Part shown: positions 21,410-34,000 of the stretch, in pieces
Numbering within the stretch: the stretch's first letter is position 1
Layout: each line of letters begins with the position of its first letter
Source: Areca catechu
Lineage: Eukaryota > Streptophyta > Magnoliopsida > Arecales > Arecaceae
Assembly: GCA_021397845.1 (NCBI GenBank)
Contig: CM038052.1
Location: 135,413,854-135,477,853 of the forward strand
Length of the DNA: 64,000 bases
Direction of reading: 5' to 3'
Translations under genes and position numbers: made by a program
The notes under the pieces: model-generated
The model's database searches: none
Seen by the model: only the letters and a program-made list of their open reading frames with translations
What the model was told of the DNA's origin: nothing

Positions 21410-22145
21410 TCACAGTTCTCTTCTGATCATACAAAATCTATCTTCATTCAATGGTTTTGTGAATATATCAGCCAATTGATAATCAGTACAAATAAATTCT
21501 AACAACACATTAGAGTTTTAAACGTGATCTCTTATGAAGTGATGTCTTATTTCAATATGTTTGCTTCTTGAATGTTGTACAGGATTTTTCGTTAAATTGA
21601 TTGCACTAGTATTATCACATCTTATGGGTGTCTTAGTTAGTTTGATGCCAAAGTCCTCGAGTTGTTGTTTGATCCATAGAATCTGAGCACAACAGCTTCC
21701 AGCTGCTATATATTCGGCTTCCGCCGTAGATAGAGCAACTGAATTCTGTTTCTTACTGCTCCATGAAATCAAATTAACTCCTAGGAATTGACAAGTTCCA
21801 CTAGTACTTTTACGATCAAGTTTACACCCAGCAAAATCAGCATCAGAATATGCAATTAATTCATATGATGACTCTCTAGAGTACCAAAGATCAATTTGAT
21901 TGACCCAGATAAGTATCTAAATATACATTTTACAGCTAAGAGATGTGATTCTTTAGGAGCAGACTGAAAACGTGCACACATACAAACACTAAACATTATA
22001 TCTGGTCTACTGGCAGTTAGATATAGCAATGAACCAATCATGCCTCTATATATTTTTGGTCTACTGATTTACCACATTCATCTTTGTCTAATTTACATGA
22101 AGAGCTCATAGGGGTACCTATTGGTTTGGTAGTCTCCATCCCAAA
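21410..22145 (-). pseudogene. E4 RNase H
   Basis: Copia RNase H at the end of pol. Pieces: MIGSLLYLTASRPDIMFSVC (22041 down), a segment with the D-A-D-F-A-G region around 21850, then ISWSSKKQNSVALSTAEAEY (21770 down) with the catalytic Glu context, CDNTSAINLTKNP, and the tail QLADIFTKPLNEDRF ending at TGA 21410-21412. Frame breaks separate the pieces. It would degrade RNA in the RNA:DNA hybrid during reverse transcription. Confidence 0.85.
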
Positions 22146-22960
22146 CTTTTTCAATATTTTCTTGTGTACTTGGCTTGGTTGATGGAGATCCCCTCTTTGG
22201 TTTGCTTAATTTGGAGTCCGAGGAAGAAGTTGAGTTCTCCCATCATGCTCATCTCGAACTCACTCTGCATTAACTTTGCAAATTCTTGACAAAGACATTC
22301 GTTAGTAGCACCAAAAATAAATTCTACATAGATTTGTACTACTAAGAGATCATCATTTTTCTTTTTCAAAAATAATGTATTATCTACATTACCTCTAGAG
22401 AAATCATTTTTCATCAAAAATGAACTTAATCTATCATACCAAGCTCTAGGAGCTTGCTTTAAGCCATACAATGCTTTATGCAATTTAAAGACATGATTAG
22501 GAAATTCATGATTTTCAAAACCAGGAGGTTGTTCAACATAAACCTCCTCTTCAATAAATTCCATTTAAAAAGGCACTCTAACATCCATGGAATAACTTGA
22601 AATCCATAAAACAAGCAAAAAGCAAGTAAAAGTCTAATGCTTCTAGCCTAGCAACAGGAGCAAAGGTTTCATCAAAGTCTATCCTTCTTCCTGGTTGTAG
22701 CCTTTAGTAACAAGTCTACTTTGTTCCTAGTTACAATACCATGTTCATTAGTTTATTTCTTTAAAAAACCCATTTTGTGCCAATACAGAAACATTAAGGG
22801 GTCTTTCAGTTAATGTCCAAACATTATTTCTTTTAATTGATTTAGTTCATCTTGCATAGCATTAATCCAGTTACAATCTTTTTCAGCTTCTTCTATTGAC
22901 TTGGCTCTATCTGAGATACAAAAGCTAAATAATCACAAACATTTCTAATAGAAGAGCGTG
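22146..22960 (-). pseudogene. E4 reverse transcriptase, active site destroyed
   Basis: The N-terminal part (22960-22570) is heavily shifted; the palm part (22564-22151) is open: EEEVYVEQPPGFENHEFPN, YGLKQAPRAWYDRL, NFFLGLQIKQTKEG. The catalytic box reads YVEF (22319-22330) instead of YVDD; the E10 copy has YVDDIIFG at the matching place. A 3-base loss together with base change removes both aspartates without breaking the frame. This polymerase cannot be active. Confidence 0.88.
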
Positions 22961-24050
22961 TACTTACCCCCTTGATGGATCACCAATTATTAGCTCTTTA
23001 GGGTGTCCGTGTGCATACCTCCATTTTAGGTAAGGTTTTGGTGAAGTTGCATTGATCTCTTGAGTTTGATCTGATTCTCTTGATCATCATCTCCTTTGGG
23101 CTCATCTTCATGATTGTCAATTGTTCAAGCTTCTTTGTACCTGTTTCAACATCAATAGAATCTTCTTTTCTAGAAGATTTTTCATTAGATTCATCAAACA
23201 TACATGAATTGATTCTTCAACCAGAAGAGTTCTTCTGTTGAAGATCCTGTATGCCTTGCTAGAAGTAGAGTATCCTAAGAAGATACCCTCATCTGACTTG
23301 GCATCAAATTTACTGATATTATCTTTGCCATTGTTTAATATGAAACAGCGGCAACCAAATACACGAAAATACTTGAGATTAGGTTTTCAATTTTTCCAAA
23401 GCTCATAGTGTTTTCTTCAAAATAGGTCGAATTAAAACACGATTTAAAATGTAACAGGAAGTATAATGGCTTCTGCCCAAAAATATCTAGGTAAATCATT
23501 TTCGCAAAGCATTGTGCGTGCCATTTCTTCAAGTGTCCTGTTCTTTCTTTCTACCACCCTATTTTGTTGAGGTGTCCTAGGTGCAGAAAAATTATGACTA
23601 ATGCCATTTTCATTACAAAAAAGCTTCAAAATCATGATTGTCAAATTCAGTTCCATGATCACTACGCAAGAAACAATAGTGAGATCTTTTCGTTTGAAAC
23701 CCTTTTATGAAATTTAACAAAAGCTGAAAATGTTTCATCTTTATGAGCTAAAAACATCACCTAAGTAAATCGTGAGTAATCATCTACAATTACTAGCCCA
23801 TATTTTTACCTCCTAAACTAGTTGTTCTGGTTGGTCCAAAGAGGTCCATATGCAATAATTCAAGGGGTCTAGTAGTAGATACTACTCCTTTAGGTTTGAA
23901 AGTAGATTTAGTTTGTTTTCCAAATTGACATGCAGCACAAATCTTATCTTTTTCAAATGTGAGTTTTGGCAATTCTTTTACAAGATTCTTTTTGCTTAAT
24001 TTTGAAATCAACTGCATACTAGCATGCCCTAGCCTGCGATGCCAAGCCAA
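22961..24050 (-). pseudogene. E4 integrase
   Basis: It begins with the GAG-pre-integrase zinc region (AWHRRLGHASMQLISKL, then CAACQFGKQ, 24050-23900). The core follows (PLELLHMDLFGPTRTTSLGG with the first Asp) and, after frame changes near 23800 and 23650, the segment FSAPRTPQQNRVVERKNRTL, where the catalytic Glu lies. The C-terminal third (23440-22961) is broken. The usual glycine in PQQNG is Arg here. Confidence 0.85.
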
Positions 24051-24480
24051 CTAGTTTCACTTGCCTTGGCTTCCTTAGCCACTAGGCATTGACCACTTTC
24101 CATGGCTAGATCATCAAGATCAACCATGTAAATGTTTCCATGCCTATGACCAGTGAACTTGATGCCATCGACATCTAGACTAGATACCATGCACAAAGAT
24201 GATTCAAAAATTACTTTAAAACCCTTATCACAAAACTGACTAATGCTAAAAAGATTATGCTTCAAGCCATCAACAAATAATACATTATCTACATAAGCAT
24301 TAGGGGTGATATGGATTTTACCAATTCCAACGATTTTGCCTTTTCCATTATCACCAAAAGTAACGTTTCCACCATCAATAGCTGTTAGTGATGAGAATTG
24401 CTTCACATCCCCAGTCATGTGCCTTGAGCAACCACTATCCAGATCCACATTCTTCTTTTATTTTTGGTTGCAAGGCACAC
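24051..24480 (-). pseudogene. E4 protease
   Basis: Aspartic protease with catalytic motif LDSGCSRHMTGD near 24445-24410, followed by FGDNGKGKIVGIGKI and LKHNLFSISQFCDKGF. It matches the E10 protease at 61330. The open frame runs from 24448 to about 24055, and the GAG-pre-integrase zinc region follows in another frame. Confidence 0.85.
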
Positions 24481-26198
24481 CTACAAAAAATTAATCAAGT
24501 TGAAACTTTAGGTACCCAAGTCATCTTGGGTCCTTTAGGGTAGTCAAATTGGTTCCTTTGGAACCCAAATCTTTTTAAGGTATTCAATTTTCTTCTATTA
24601 CAAATATGATTTATGTCCTAATTTACACATGCATAGCAGGTAATATTAGAAGATGCAGGTATGAAAAAGTTTTTGTAAAGTTTTGCTGATTGTGTGGCTT
24701 AAATCCAAGTCCAGCTTTGTTAAACACTGCATGTTGACTATTTAAAAGCATACTTAGTTTTTCTGAACTAAAAGTAAACTTTTCTACAAAAGGTTTTACT
24801 TTTTCTAACTCTTCCTTGTAATTCTTGTTTTGAAGTAATAGTTCTTTATTTTGTTTTTCATTTTCTCATTAGTTTTAAGACTTCTATTATTTTTCAAAGA
24901 ATCATTTCTTTTAAAAAATTATCCTTATCATTTGTCAAGGTCTTTACATGTTCAGTTAATTTCTTGTTTTCTTGAATTAAATCTTCAATTTCAGTTGAAA
25001 ACTTTTCTGAATTTGGTAAGCTCAAAATTTAGCTTTCTTAATTCTTATTTTTCAGTTTAATTTTTCATATTCCATAACTAAGTCATCAAAAGCATCATGC
25101 AATTCATTGAAAGTAAATTCAGTTTTAGGTTCAGAATTTATCTCATTATCTCATTGGCCATGAAACATAAGTTGGCGACTACCTACTGCTCTTCATCACT
25201 GCTGGAGTCCTCACTCTCACTTCAGGTAGCCATCATGGCTTTCTTTCTCAACATCCTTCGACTCTTTTTAAGCAAAGGGCAATCCGTTTTATAATGTCCA
25301 GGCTTCTTGCACTCGAAGCAGATGGGTGGATCCCTTTCTTTTTCTTTTTTTTTCTTTATTGTGATCACCTTTTTGTGGCCTTTTCTTGTAGAAGCCCTTC
25401 TTCTTTCTCATGAATCTTTGAATTTTCTTGTAATGAGGGCTGTCTCATCGTCATCAGCTTCTTCTTCTGATTCATCACTTGACTCTTCTTTGTAGTGGAC
25501 TTGAAGGCTATGGCTTTCTTTTTCTTGTCATTGTCCACTATCTTCTGCTTTAGTGAAAGCTCGTAAGTCATCAGTGATCCAAGAAGCTGCTCGAGAGGTA
25601 GAGAATATGACATCCTTGGCTTCTTCTATGGCTGTTACATTTGCATCCCATAAAGCGGAAGAGACCTGAGAAGTTTGTTAACCAGTTCACCATTAGATAT
25701 AATTTTTCCCAAACTCCTCATACCATTTACTATATTGGTAAATCTAGTATACATTTCACTTATACTTTCAGTTGGTTCCATCCTGAACATCTCATACGTA
25801 TGAATGAGCATGTTCACCTTTGTGGTCTTCACTTGGTGTGTACCCTCATGGGTAACCTCAAGTGTATCCCAAATTTCTTTGGCGGAAATATAATTTGATA
25901 TTCTGCTGAATTCACTAGGGTCAAGTGCACAGAATAGCAATTCATCACCTTAGCATTTAACTCAGCTTGTTTGATGTCATTGTCATCCCATTCTTCTTCA
26001 GATTTTGGATGATAATGCCATTAACCAAGTGAGTGGGCTGATGAGGCCCTTTAGTAATTACTCTCCATATATGATAATCTACAGCTTGTAAATAAATATG
26101 CATACGAGTTTTCCAGTATGTGTAGTTTGTGCCATTAAAGAAAGGAGGTGATTTGATGCTTGTCCTTCAACTACACCCATTCCAATTGGGGCGGCCAT
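24481..26198 (-). pseudogene. E4 gag with coiled-coil tail
   Basis: It starts at ATG 26198 (MAAPIGMGVVEG, as in E10). The capsid part (25940-25600) contains LDPSEFSRISNYISAKEIWD, then TLEVTHEGTHQVKTT and LVNKLLRSLP, typical of SIRE-type Gag. The zinc knuckle is at 25279-25320 (CFECKKPGHYKTDC, all four ligands present). Downstream (25150-24650) is a Lys/Glu/Phe/Asn-rich, heptad-like region matching the E10 coiled coil. A frame break near 25600 and several elsewhere inactivate it. Confidence 0.85.
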
Positions 26199-26241
26199 GA
26201 TCTTTCACTCAAGATCGTTGGACCTACAAGAGAGTACCGGC

Positions 26242-26253
26242 GCTTTGATACCA
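26242..26253 (-). promoter_or_regulatory. E4 primer binding site
   Basis: On the - strand TGGTATCAAAGC lies 2 bases after the 5' LTR end. It matches the initiator methionine tRNA primer site except for A in place of G. Confidence 0.88.
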
Positions 26254-26255
26254 CT

Positions 26256-27753
26256 TGTTACCAGAAATGGTGCCCAAGAGGGGGGTGAATTGGGTATTTT
26301 AATAATTAAAGCAATATATGTGCTAACAAGTTCTAAGGTGAAGAGTGATAGTGCTCAAGTAATTGTGCAACGGAAGCAATGAAATAAATCAACAATTAAG
26401 AGCAAAAGAAGATAAAGAGTGAAGCAATGCAAACACATAAGAAGTATAGTGGTTCGGTGCACCTAGCACCTACATCCACTCCCCAAGATCCACTTGGGAA
26501 TTTCCACTATAATCTTTAGATTACAGCCCAACTTGTTTTACCAGGCTCACAAGTCAAAAACCTTACACACTGTTTTGGCTTCGGGCTTACAAGCAACCCT
26601 AGTTGGTTTTATCAATTGGCTCACCAACAAACCTCACTCACTTGTTTGGCTTCGGGCTTACAAGCAACCCTAGTGGTTTTATCACTTGGCTCACCAACAA
26701 ACCTCACACTAGTTTCAAATTCCCTTGAAACTAGCTAAAGACAAAAAGAATAAGAATACAATGAATAAAACAAGACAAACTCCTTTTGAGCAATAAGTAA
26801 TTCGATGTAGCTCTTGATGGAGACTCTTCAAGCCTTTCTCTTGGAATCTTTGGACCTCACTAAATGCCAATACTTGAAAGTTGGATTCCTCAAAGATGGA
26901 GAGCTTTTGGCTAAGGAATCTCTTGGTTTTTCCACTCTTTTTGGCTTGGAATGATTGAAGGCTTTGTACTTTGACTCTAAACTTTTTCACTTTGTCTTCT
27001 TGTCTTTTTTGAAGTTTGGTGGAGGTTAAATACCTCATTCATGCTGAAACAACTCCACAAAGACCGTTAGAATCAAAAATATGGCCGTTTATGGCCGTTA
27101 GAAATCAAATCAAAAGTTCAGAAAAACTAGCCGTTATGCCATGAGTCGACCTCATGAGTCGACCTCTGGATCAAGTGTCGACCTCATGAGTCGACCTCCA
27201 GTTTATCTTAGGCAAAAATCCAGAAAACCATAGTTCTGCCCAGTTTGAATTCTCAGGCTATGAGTCGACCTCTGGTATCGACCTCTGGACAGGTGTTGAC
27301 CTCTGGTGGTCGACCTCTGGACAGGTGTTGACTCTGGTGGTCGACCTCTGGAGCGTGCCACTGAAATTTTGCCATGCCGGCCATGCTGAACTTTTCCTCT
27401 CTTCATGAGTCGACCTCTGGTGGTCGACCTTGACAAGGTGTCGACCTCTGGTGGTCGATCTCTGATCTGAAAATTTTTGAAACTCTAGAGAGGTGCGTGC
27501 CATGCTTGAGTTTCTTTAAGCCTTTGTTTCTTTGTCAATTATTTCTTAACAGGAAGGTCCAATATGAGAAATTTGATCTTGTTCAAGGTAGAAGAGCTCT
27601 TTTCCAAATCAGGCAAACTTGGTTTCATCATTGTACTCTTAGTACTCTTTTTGAATAACCTAAGTCCTGAAACTTTATCTTGAGATGAAACATTAGTCCA
27701 AACATATACTCAACCTTTTGTTAATCATCAAAACTAAGGAGCCAAAGTCAACA
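26256..27753 (-). repeat. E4 5' LTR (1498 bp)
   Basis: On the - strand TGTTGACTTTGG to CTGGTAACA. It is about 40 bases longer than the 3' LTR, mainly through an extra repeat unit (GGACAGGTGTTGACTCTGG near 27317) and an AATATGAGAA insertion near 27562. It contains the GTCGACCTC cluster (27141-27467). Confidence 0.9.
27141..27467. repeat. GTCGACCTC repeat cluster, E4 5' LTR
   Basis: Counterpart of 17739-18033 with about 15 units. The extra unit relative to the other LTR shows change after insertion, or before it in the template. Confidence 0.85.
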
Positions 27754-27758
27754 CTCCT
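27754..27758. other. E4 target site duplication, right
   Basis: CTCCT follows the E4 end ...GTCAACA directly and matches 16849-16853. Confidence 0.9.
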
Positions 27759-28341
27759 CCTTCCTCTTTCTCCTTCTCTTGGTTGCACCTATAAATGAGG
27801 TTCATTGTATAGGCTGCAAGGGGTTACAAGTTACAACACTACTAGAGAGAAGATAGAGAAGGGTTGTGAGAGTTCTAGGGATTGGGTGTGAGCAACCTAG
27901 CAATCAAGCTAGGTCTTGGGAAGAGAGGTTTTGGGAAAGGTTCCTGCTCTCCTCCTAGTCTTCCTGGAAGAAGAAGATCAACCGAGGATCCCGAAGAGCT
28001 AGCACTTCGAGGGAGTTGATCACAGTCGAGCCCAGGTTTGGATATCCTGTAGAGGCCAGATGCGTGTGTGGCTCAAGCACCCTCCTCCTTCTTGCAGCAC
28101 TTCCACTGCTTCTCTCTTAGTATAAAGGTATGGTACTTTTATATTTGCTGTTTCTCTTACTTTGATGTTACATGCATGCTAGATCATTATGCTAGATCCT
28201 TTTATGGGCAGATCGGTAGATCGTTTAGATCTATCTACCGAACCTTCCGCTGTGCATGCTTTAAAAATATTTTAAAATGCATATATTTCTGTCCTGTTTT
28301 CTTGCATATTGTATGCTAGGTGTAGGTGCTTTTCACCTTCA
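27759..28341 (+). repeat. E5 5' LTR, second part
   Basis: It continues the E5 LTR after E4, with the TATA box CTATAAATGAG (27789-27799) about 36 bases downstream of the E4 end. It matches 35411-35461 and 45318-45842. It ends TTTTCACCTTCA just before the primer site. Confidence 0.85.
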
Positions 28342-28342
28342 A

Positions 28343-28354
28343 TGGTATAAGAGC
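28343..28354 (+). promoter_or_regulatory. E5 primer binding site (altered)
   Basis: TGGTATAAGAGC begins one base after the LTR end. The usual TGGTATCAGAGC has one change (C to A), which would weaken priming. Confidence 0.75.
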
Positions 28355-30227
28355 AATGGGTCCTTTTTGTAGTATAATGATGCTAGCAAGCTAATAACAT
28401 CTCCTTTCTTTCTTAAGTACTTGGATTGAGTGCTTCACCATGGTTGTCCGGTCATAGGAGAGAAGTAAGGTTGCAATACCCTCTCTTCCCATTCAATGGG
28501 ATCTCCTATGGCATGTAGGGGTACCACTATGATTGACTCTTGAAAAGAAAAATAAGAAGAAAGAAAATTGCAAATTAAAATGTTTTAATCTAATGACATG
28601 ATCATAAAACAACTTTAGATAAGATCTAAATGATTGTTTTGATCTGTTTTGATGAAAGTTTTATGAAACTTTGGATTTGAAATCATTGTTCTTCATTGTC
28701 TCAAGCTATGAGTCCACACTTGGCCTTTGAAGTGTCGACTCATTGGAAAATTTCCTGAGATCTAGTTTCTATTTTTCTTCTAGATAGGTTGAAGTGTCGA
28801 CACTTACCCCTGAAGTGTCGACACTTGACCCTGAAGTGTCTACACATGAGCATGTCAAAAAATAGATCGTTCTATTTTCTTTTTCCTGTCTCAGGCTTGA
28901 GTCGATACTTGCTCCTGAAGTGTCGACACTTGGGATGAAAATCTGAAATATAGTGAATTCAAATTTTGATTTGTTATAAAATATTTACATGATAAATTAA
29001 AATATTTAATTTATTTGATGCTATTAAACTTAATTGAGAATTAAGAATGACTAAGAACTCTAGGAATATGATTCAAAAGATTTTAAATCATTCAATAAGC
29101 CTTACGGGTCATGGATTAGCTTTTATTAGGTCCTTAATTGGGTATGACCTAAGTTTATATGCATTGGACTACTTAGAGAACTAATCTAATCAAATGTTGA
29201 GTTAGGATTTCTTTTCTAGATCTATCTAATAGTTAGATTGATTAGTTCATAATCTAAATGGACCTAATTTATGGCTCTGTGAAAAGCCCGAGTCTTTAGG
29301 CTAGTCTAATCGAGTCTGATGAACCAATTGGTGTCGAGGTAAGTTGGCATTGTGATCATGGTTCTTTGGGGATATCTTTTACCTGGCCAACTTTGTTGGT
29401 GTCTAAGGCAAGATGGTTAATGATGGAACCCAACCATGATCTCACTTACCTGGCCAATGTGATCGATCAGGATTGATTAGATAGCTCATTGACTCGTGTT
29501 AACCCTTGTCACCAATGTGAATCAGTCTTGACTGATTTTAGGTGCCCATGGATCATTAATTATGTGTAACCCTCCTAGGTTGTTGATGTGGTCAGTGAGA
29601 GGTTGATCGATCTTCTCTTCTCTTCATCTATCACATTATTTAAAAACCCTGTAAATTATTAGGTTCTTAAAAGGATAAAGTTATAGAGATAACCTAGTCC
29701 TAGCCTCCCATTAAGTGGCATAGTAATGTGTCCAAAGATCGGGTGTTCATCGGTAGATCCAAAGATCGGGTGTTCATCAGGCTATTAGAATTGCTGTTCC
29801 TAATATGATGGCTCAGTGCGACTCTCTTAATGATGGTCAGGTATGCCGGCCAAAGTCGGGCTTGACTATTCGTTAGTTAAAAGCATTGAATTTTGTCATG
29901 TTAATGGTTGGACCTAACCAGGACCTTCAATAAGAGACCCAAAGCTGATTGAAGTGATCCTTGGGGCAAAACCCAAATTTTAGAGGTTACTTGGAGAAGT
30001 AATCGGTTAAATAACCTACCTTTAGACATGCATGGGTGGGCCGGCCAAAGTCGGGCTCATGTATTATTTATTGGACACTTGTACCCACTAGGAAATTAAA
30101 GAAATTCCTCAAATTGGAGGTAGAGGCTACCAATTTGAGCAAAATAGTGGGAGAGACATTTAGACTAAAGTCCATGTCTTTAGGTTAATAATTCATATAC
30201 ATTAATTAGTTTTGGTTTTCCTTTCAT
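28355..30227 (+). other. E5 untranslated leader (1.9 kb)
   Basis: No gene. Contents: a GTCGAC palindrome cluster (28731-28932), the motif ACCTGGCCA (29381-29389 and 29448-29456) with TGGTGTCTAAGG (29397-29408), a short tandem repeat CCAAAGATCGGGTGTTCATC (29732 and 29759), and a repeated GGCCAAAGTCGGGCT (29849 and 30042). A long leader with structured repeats fits an RNA packaging role, but that is inference. Confidence 0.6.
28731..28932. repeat. GTCGAC palindrome cluster, E5 leader
   Basis: Six or seven units of GAAGTGTCGACACTT or variants. Three are perfect 14-base palindromes (28792-28805, 28813-28826, 28918-28931). It lies in the internal leader, not in the LTR. Confidence 0.85.
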
Positions 30228-31010
30228 ATGTCTTCCAACCTGTCACTCCAGTCTCTTCTTGACAACAAGAAGCTCAATGGGCCCAGCTTCGATAGCTGGT
30301 ATCGAAAGCTCAAGATTGTCCTGGAGCACGAACGGATCCTGTATGTGATATCAGATTCGGTACCTGAAACCCTGCTGCCACTGCTCAGGGTTCTGTCAGA
30401 GACACTTATCAGAAGTGGCTCTCTGACAGGACCATTGTCGATGCATTATGTTAGCGACGATGAACGATGAGTTCGGTCACAAATTCGAGGAAGCCCAGCC
30501 GGAAGAAATCCTTCAAAGGTTGAAGGAGTCTTTCGGGACACCAGGTGATGTTGAGAGGTAAAGGGTCTCCCGTGCCATCTATAATGCACGTATGCATGAT
30601 GGGGCCTCGGTTACTGATCATGTATTGTATATGATCGAGATGATTGAGCGCTTGGGCAAGCTTGGATGTTCCTTGCAAGAATAGCTCAGAAAAGATGCTA
30701 TTTTGAATTCTCTCCCCTCCTCCTATCTAGACTTTCTTGATCTTTACAGAATGAATAAGCCTGTAGTTAACTACCATGGTCTGTTAGAATTGCTACTGAC
30801 TTATGAGAAAGACCACTAGTTAAATAAAGGGGTGGTAAATCTAGTGGGAGGATCTTCGGGAGGGTGTCGTCCCTTTAAGAAAGGGAAAAAGGTGCTAAGT
30901 GCTTCTAGACCTAGTCAAGCCAAGAATGTGAAGGCTGATCAAAGCTAGGCAGAGTGTTTCTTCAGCAAGAAGTGGGGTCATTGGAAGCGGAACTGTCCTC
31001 TTATATTGCA
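30228..31010 (+). pseudogene. E5 gag
   Basis: It starts MSSNLSLQSLLDNKKLNG (30228), similar in layout to E6 Gag (MASSLSLCSILDANKLTG). The first frame is open to 30470; later capsid pieces (RLKESFG, ARMHDGASVTDHVLYMIEMI, RLGKLGCSLQ) lie in other frames up to about 30810. A Cys-His knuckle at 30955-30996 reads CFFSKKWGHWKRNC, with the second Cys replaced by Ser. Multiple stops make it inactive. Confidence 0.82.
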
Positions 31011-34000
31011 TCCCTTGACCCAAATAGGTCTAAGAAGAGAAAGTTGCAGGATGGTCTTGGACAAGATATTTATATGATAACTCCTTGTAATTTCTTGATT
31101 TGCGATACTACTAACTGGGTATTGGATACAGGAAGTCCAATTCATATTTCAATTCTTTGCAAGGATATCAAGTTAGTAGAGATTTGAGGAGGGTGAGAGG
31201 TTCTTGAACCTGGGAAATATAAGCCGAGTTCCAGTTCTGATATTGGGAGTCCTTAAACTTATTTTCAAGTCCTGTACTATCATTTTGAATGAGTGTCATT
31301 TTGTCCTTTTATTTTGAATGTCATTTCTGTAGGCCAGTTGGCCGTGTATAGTTATGAACTATAATAAAGAATGACATTTCCAAAATCATTTTGAATGGTT
31401 TTGTAATTTTGAATAGACAAATGCGTAATGGTATCTATGTACTATCACGACCTATTAATGTAATGTACACGTCTAGCAAATGCCCTATGATAGATATTGT
31501 CAGCGAAGCATACCTATGGCATTGTAGGCTAGGTCATATTAACAGGATAGGATAAACAGGATGAAAACTGAGGGTCTCCTCAATTTTAGTGAAGATAGTT
31601 CACTTCCAACTTGTGAGTCCTATCTTCTTGGAAAAATGACAAAGTCACCTTTTACTAGAAAAGGTGAACGAGCTAATGAAATTCTAAGTTTGATACATAC
31701 TGATGTATGTGGACCTATGAATGTTATGCCAGAGGTGGGAATAGTTATTTCATTACTTTTATAGATGACCTTTCGAGGTATGGTTATGTCTTCTTGATGA
31801 GACATAAATCTGAATCATTTGAAATGTTCAAACGATATCATAATGAATTAGAAAAAATAAACTAGAAAGTATATCAAAATTCTTTGATCCGATCGAGGTA
31901 GTGAATACCTTTCGAATGAGTTTTTGACATATCTCGAGGAGATGGGATTCTCTCTCAGTGGACACCTCCAGGGACACCTCAATTAAATGGAGTATCTGAG
32001 AGGAGGAGGAAAACTTTGTTAGAAATAGTTCGGTCCATGATAGGCTTTGTTCTCTGCCGGTATCCTTTTGGGGATTTGCTCTAGAATCAGCCTATTACCT
32101 TCTGAATAGGTCTCCAAGTAGGTATGTTAGCAAAACACCATATGAGATGTGGACTGGACGTAAGCCGACACTTTCATACCTTCGGGTCTGGGGGTGCCCG
32201 GCTTATGTAAATATTTGAAAACGGACAAACTTGTACCTAGGTCTAATCGTGCCTATTTGTTAGGTATCTAAAAGAGTCTAAGGGGTATTACTTCTACTTA
32301 GTTTAGGAACAAAAGTTGTTCGTCGGTCTTAGGGCTATCTTTTTGGAAAAGGAGTTCCTTGGTGAAGGACTGTAGCTGCTAAGATTGAAATTAGTGAGTT
32401 CAACAAGTAGAAGAACCGCACTTTCAAGAGACAACATAGAACCAGCTGTGATTAGATCACACCCTAAGCCCACTCAGGAACCATTAAGGAGATCCGGTAG
32501 AGTACCGAGTCGACGGGCAGATCTACAGTTTCTTGGTCCGGGACGGTGATCCTATTGAACTCGATGAGAACAATTAGGATTCGATCACCTATATGGATGC
32601 GTTGCAGAGGTCCGACTGTGAATTATGACTAGGAGCCATGAAATCCGAAATGAAGTATATGGAGATCAACAATGTATGGACATTGCTTGATCCACCTGAA
32701 GGGATAAAATCCATTGGGTGCAAATAGATTTTCAAAAGGAAAAGGGGCACAGGCGGAAAGGTGGAGACATATAACACCCGTCTGGTTGCCAAGGAATATC
32801 GTTAATGTTATGGTATTGACTATGACGAAATGTTCTCTCCTGTGGCAATGCTCAAATTCATTCGGATTATGCTTGCTTTGGCAGCACACTTTGACTATGA
32901 AATCTGGCAAATGGATGTCGAATAGCTTTCTTGAATGGTGAGCTAGAAGAGGAGGTGTATATGATACAACCTAAAGGGTTCACATCCACAGACAACTCAA
33001 AGGTGTGCAGGCTTTAAAAGTCCATCTATGGACTGAAGTAAGCATCAAGGAGTTAGAACATGCGATTTGATAAGTGTATCAAGTCATATGGCTTCGTTAG
33101 GAACGGAGAAGAGCCTTGCATTTACAAATGGGCTAATGGTTCTGTGATTGTATTCTTTGTGCTGTATATGGATGATATTCTCTTAATCGGGAATGACATC
33201 GTAACACTGCAAGTAATAAAGGTCTGGTTCTCATCTCATATCTCTCTATGAAGGACTTGGATGAAGCCTCTTACATACTAGGTATGAAAATCTATAGAGA
33301 TAGATCTAAGAGGCTTCTGGGACTGTCCCAGTCTACGTACATCGATACCATGCTGAAACGGTTCAGCATGAAAAATTCTAAGAAGGGCTATCTCCTGATA
33401 GGTATTGGAATTGATCTCTCCAAAAGGAATTGTGCGATAACTCCTAAAGAGTGAGAGCGCATGAGTAGAATCCCATATGCTTTGGTAGTGGATTCTATCA
33501 TGTACGCCATGACATGTACTAGACCAGACATGGCATACTCACTAGGTGTAGTGAGCAGATACCAGTTTGACCCAGGTGAAGCTTATAGAAAGTGGTAAAA
33601 ACCATCCTTAAGTATTTACAAAAAACTAAGGACCAATGGCTCATTTGTGGAGAATCTGACTTGAAGCTTGTGGGGTATATTGATTCCAGTTTCTAGTCAG
33701 ATAAAGATGATAGCAAGAGTGTGTCAGGTTTTGTCTTTACCCTGAATGAAGGAGCTGTCTGTTGGAAATGTTCCAAGCAGCCTACTATGGCAGACTCAGT
33801 TTGCAAAGCAGAGTATATTGCAGCATCAGATATAGCGAAGGAAGTTGTATGGTTGTGGAAGTTTCTTAGTGAGCTGGGAGTGGCACCTTCCCTGGATGGT
33901 CCTATTCTGGTGTACTATGACAACACTGGAGCTATTGCTCAAGCCAAAGAGCCAAAGTCTCATCACTGCACAAAGCATATTCTGCGGTGCTATCACCTTG

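Larger units (their letters stand above)
16854..27753 (-). mobile_element. E4: SIRE/Maximus-like Ty1/copia element, complete structure
   Basis: A 10.9 kb element on the - strand with LTRs at 26256-27753 (5') and 16854-18311 (3'), primer site at 26242-26253, polypurine tract at 18312-18326, and a 5-base target duplication (CTCCT). Gag, protease, integrase, RT and RNase H follow in copia order, and an extra ORF lies between pol and the 3' LTR. Gag and pol wording matches E10, the second SIRE-like element. All major frames are broken and the RT active site is lost, so it is a dead copy with intact ends. Confidence 0.92.
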
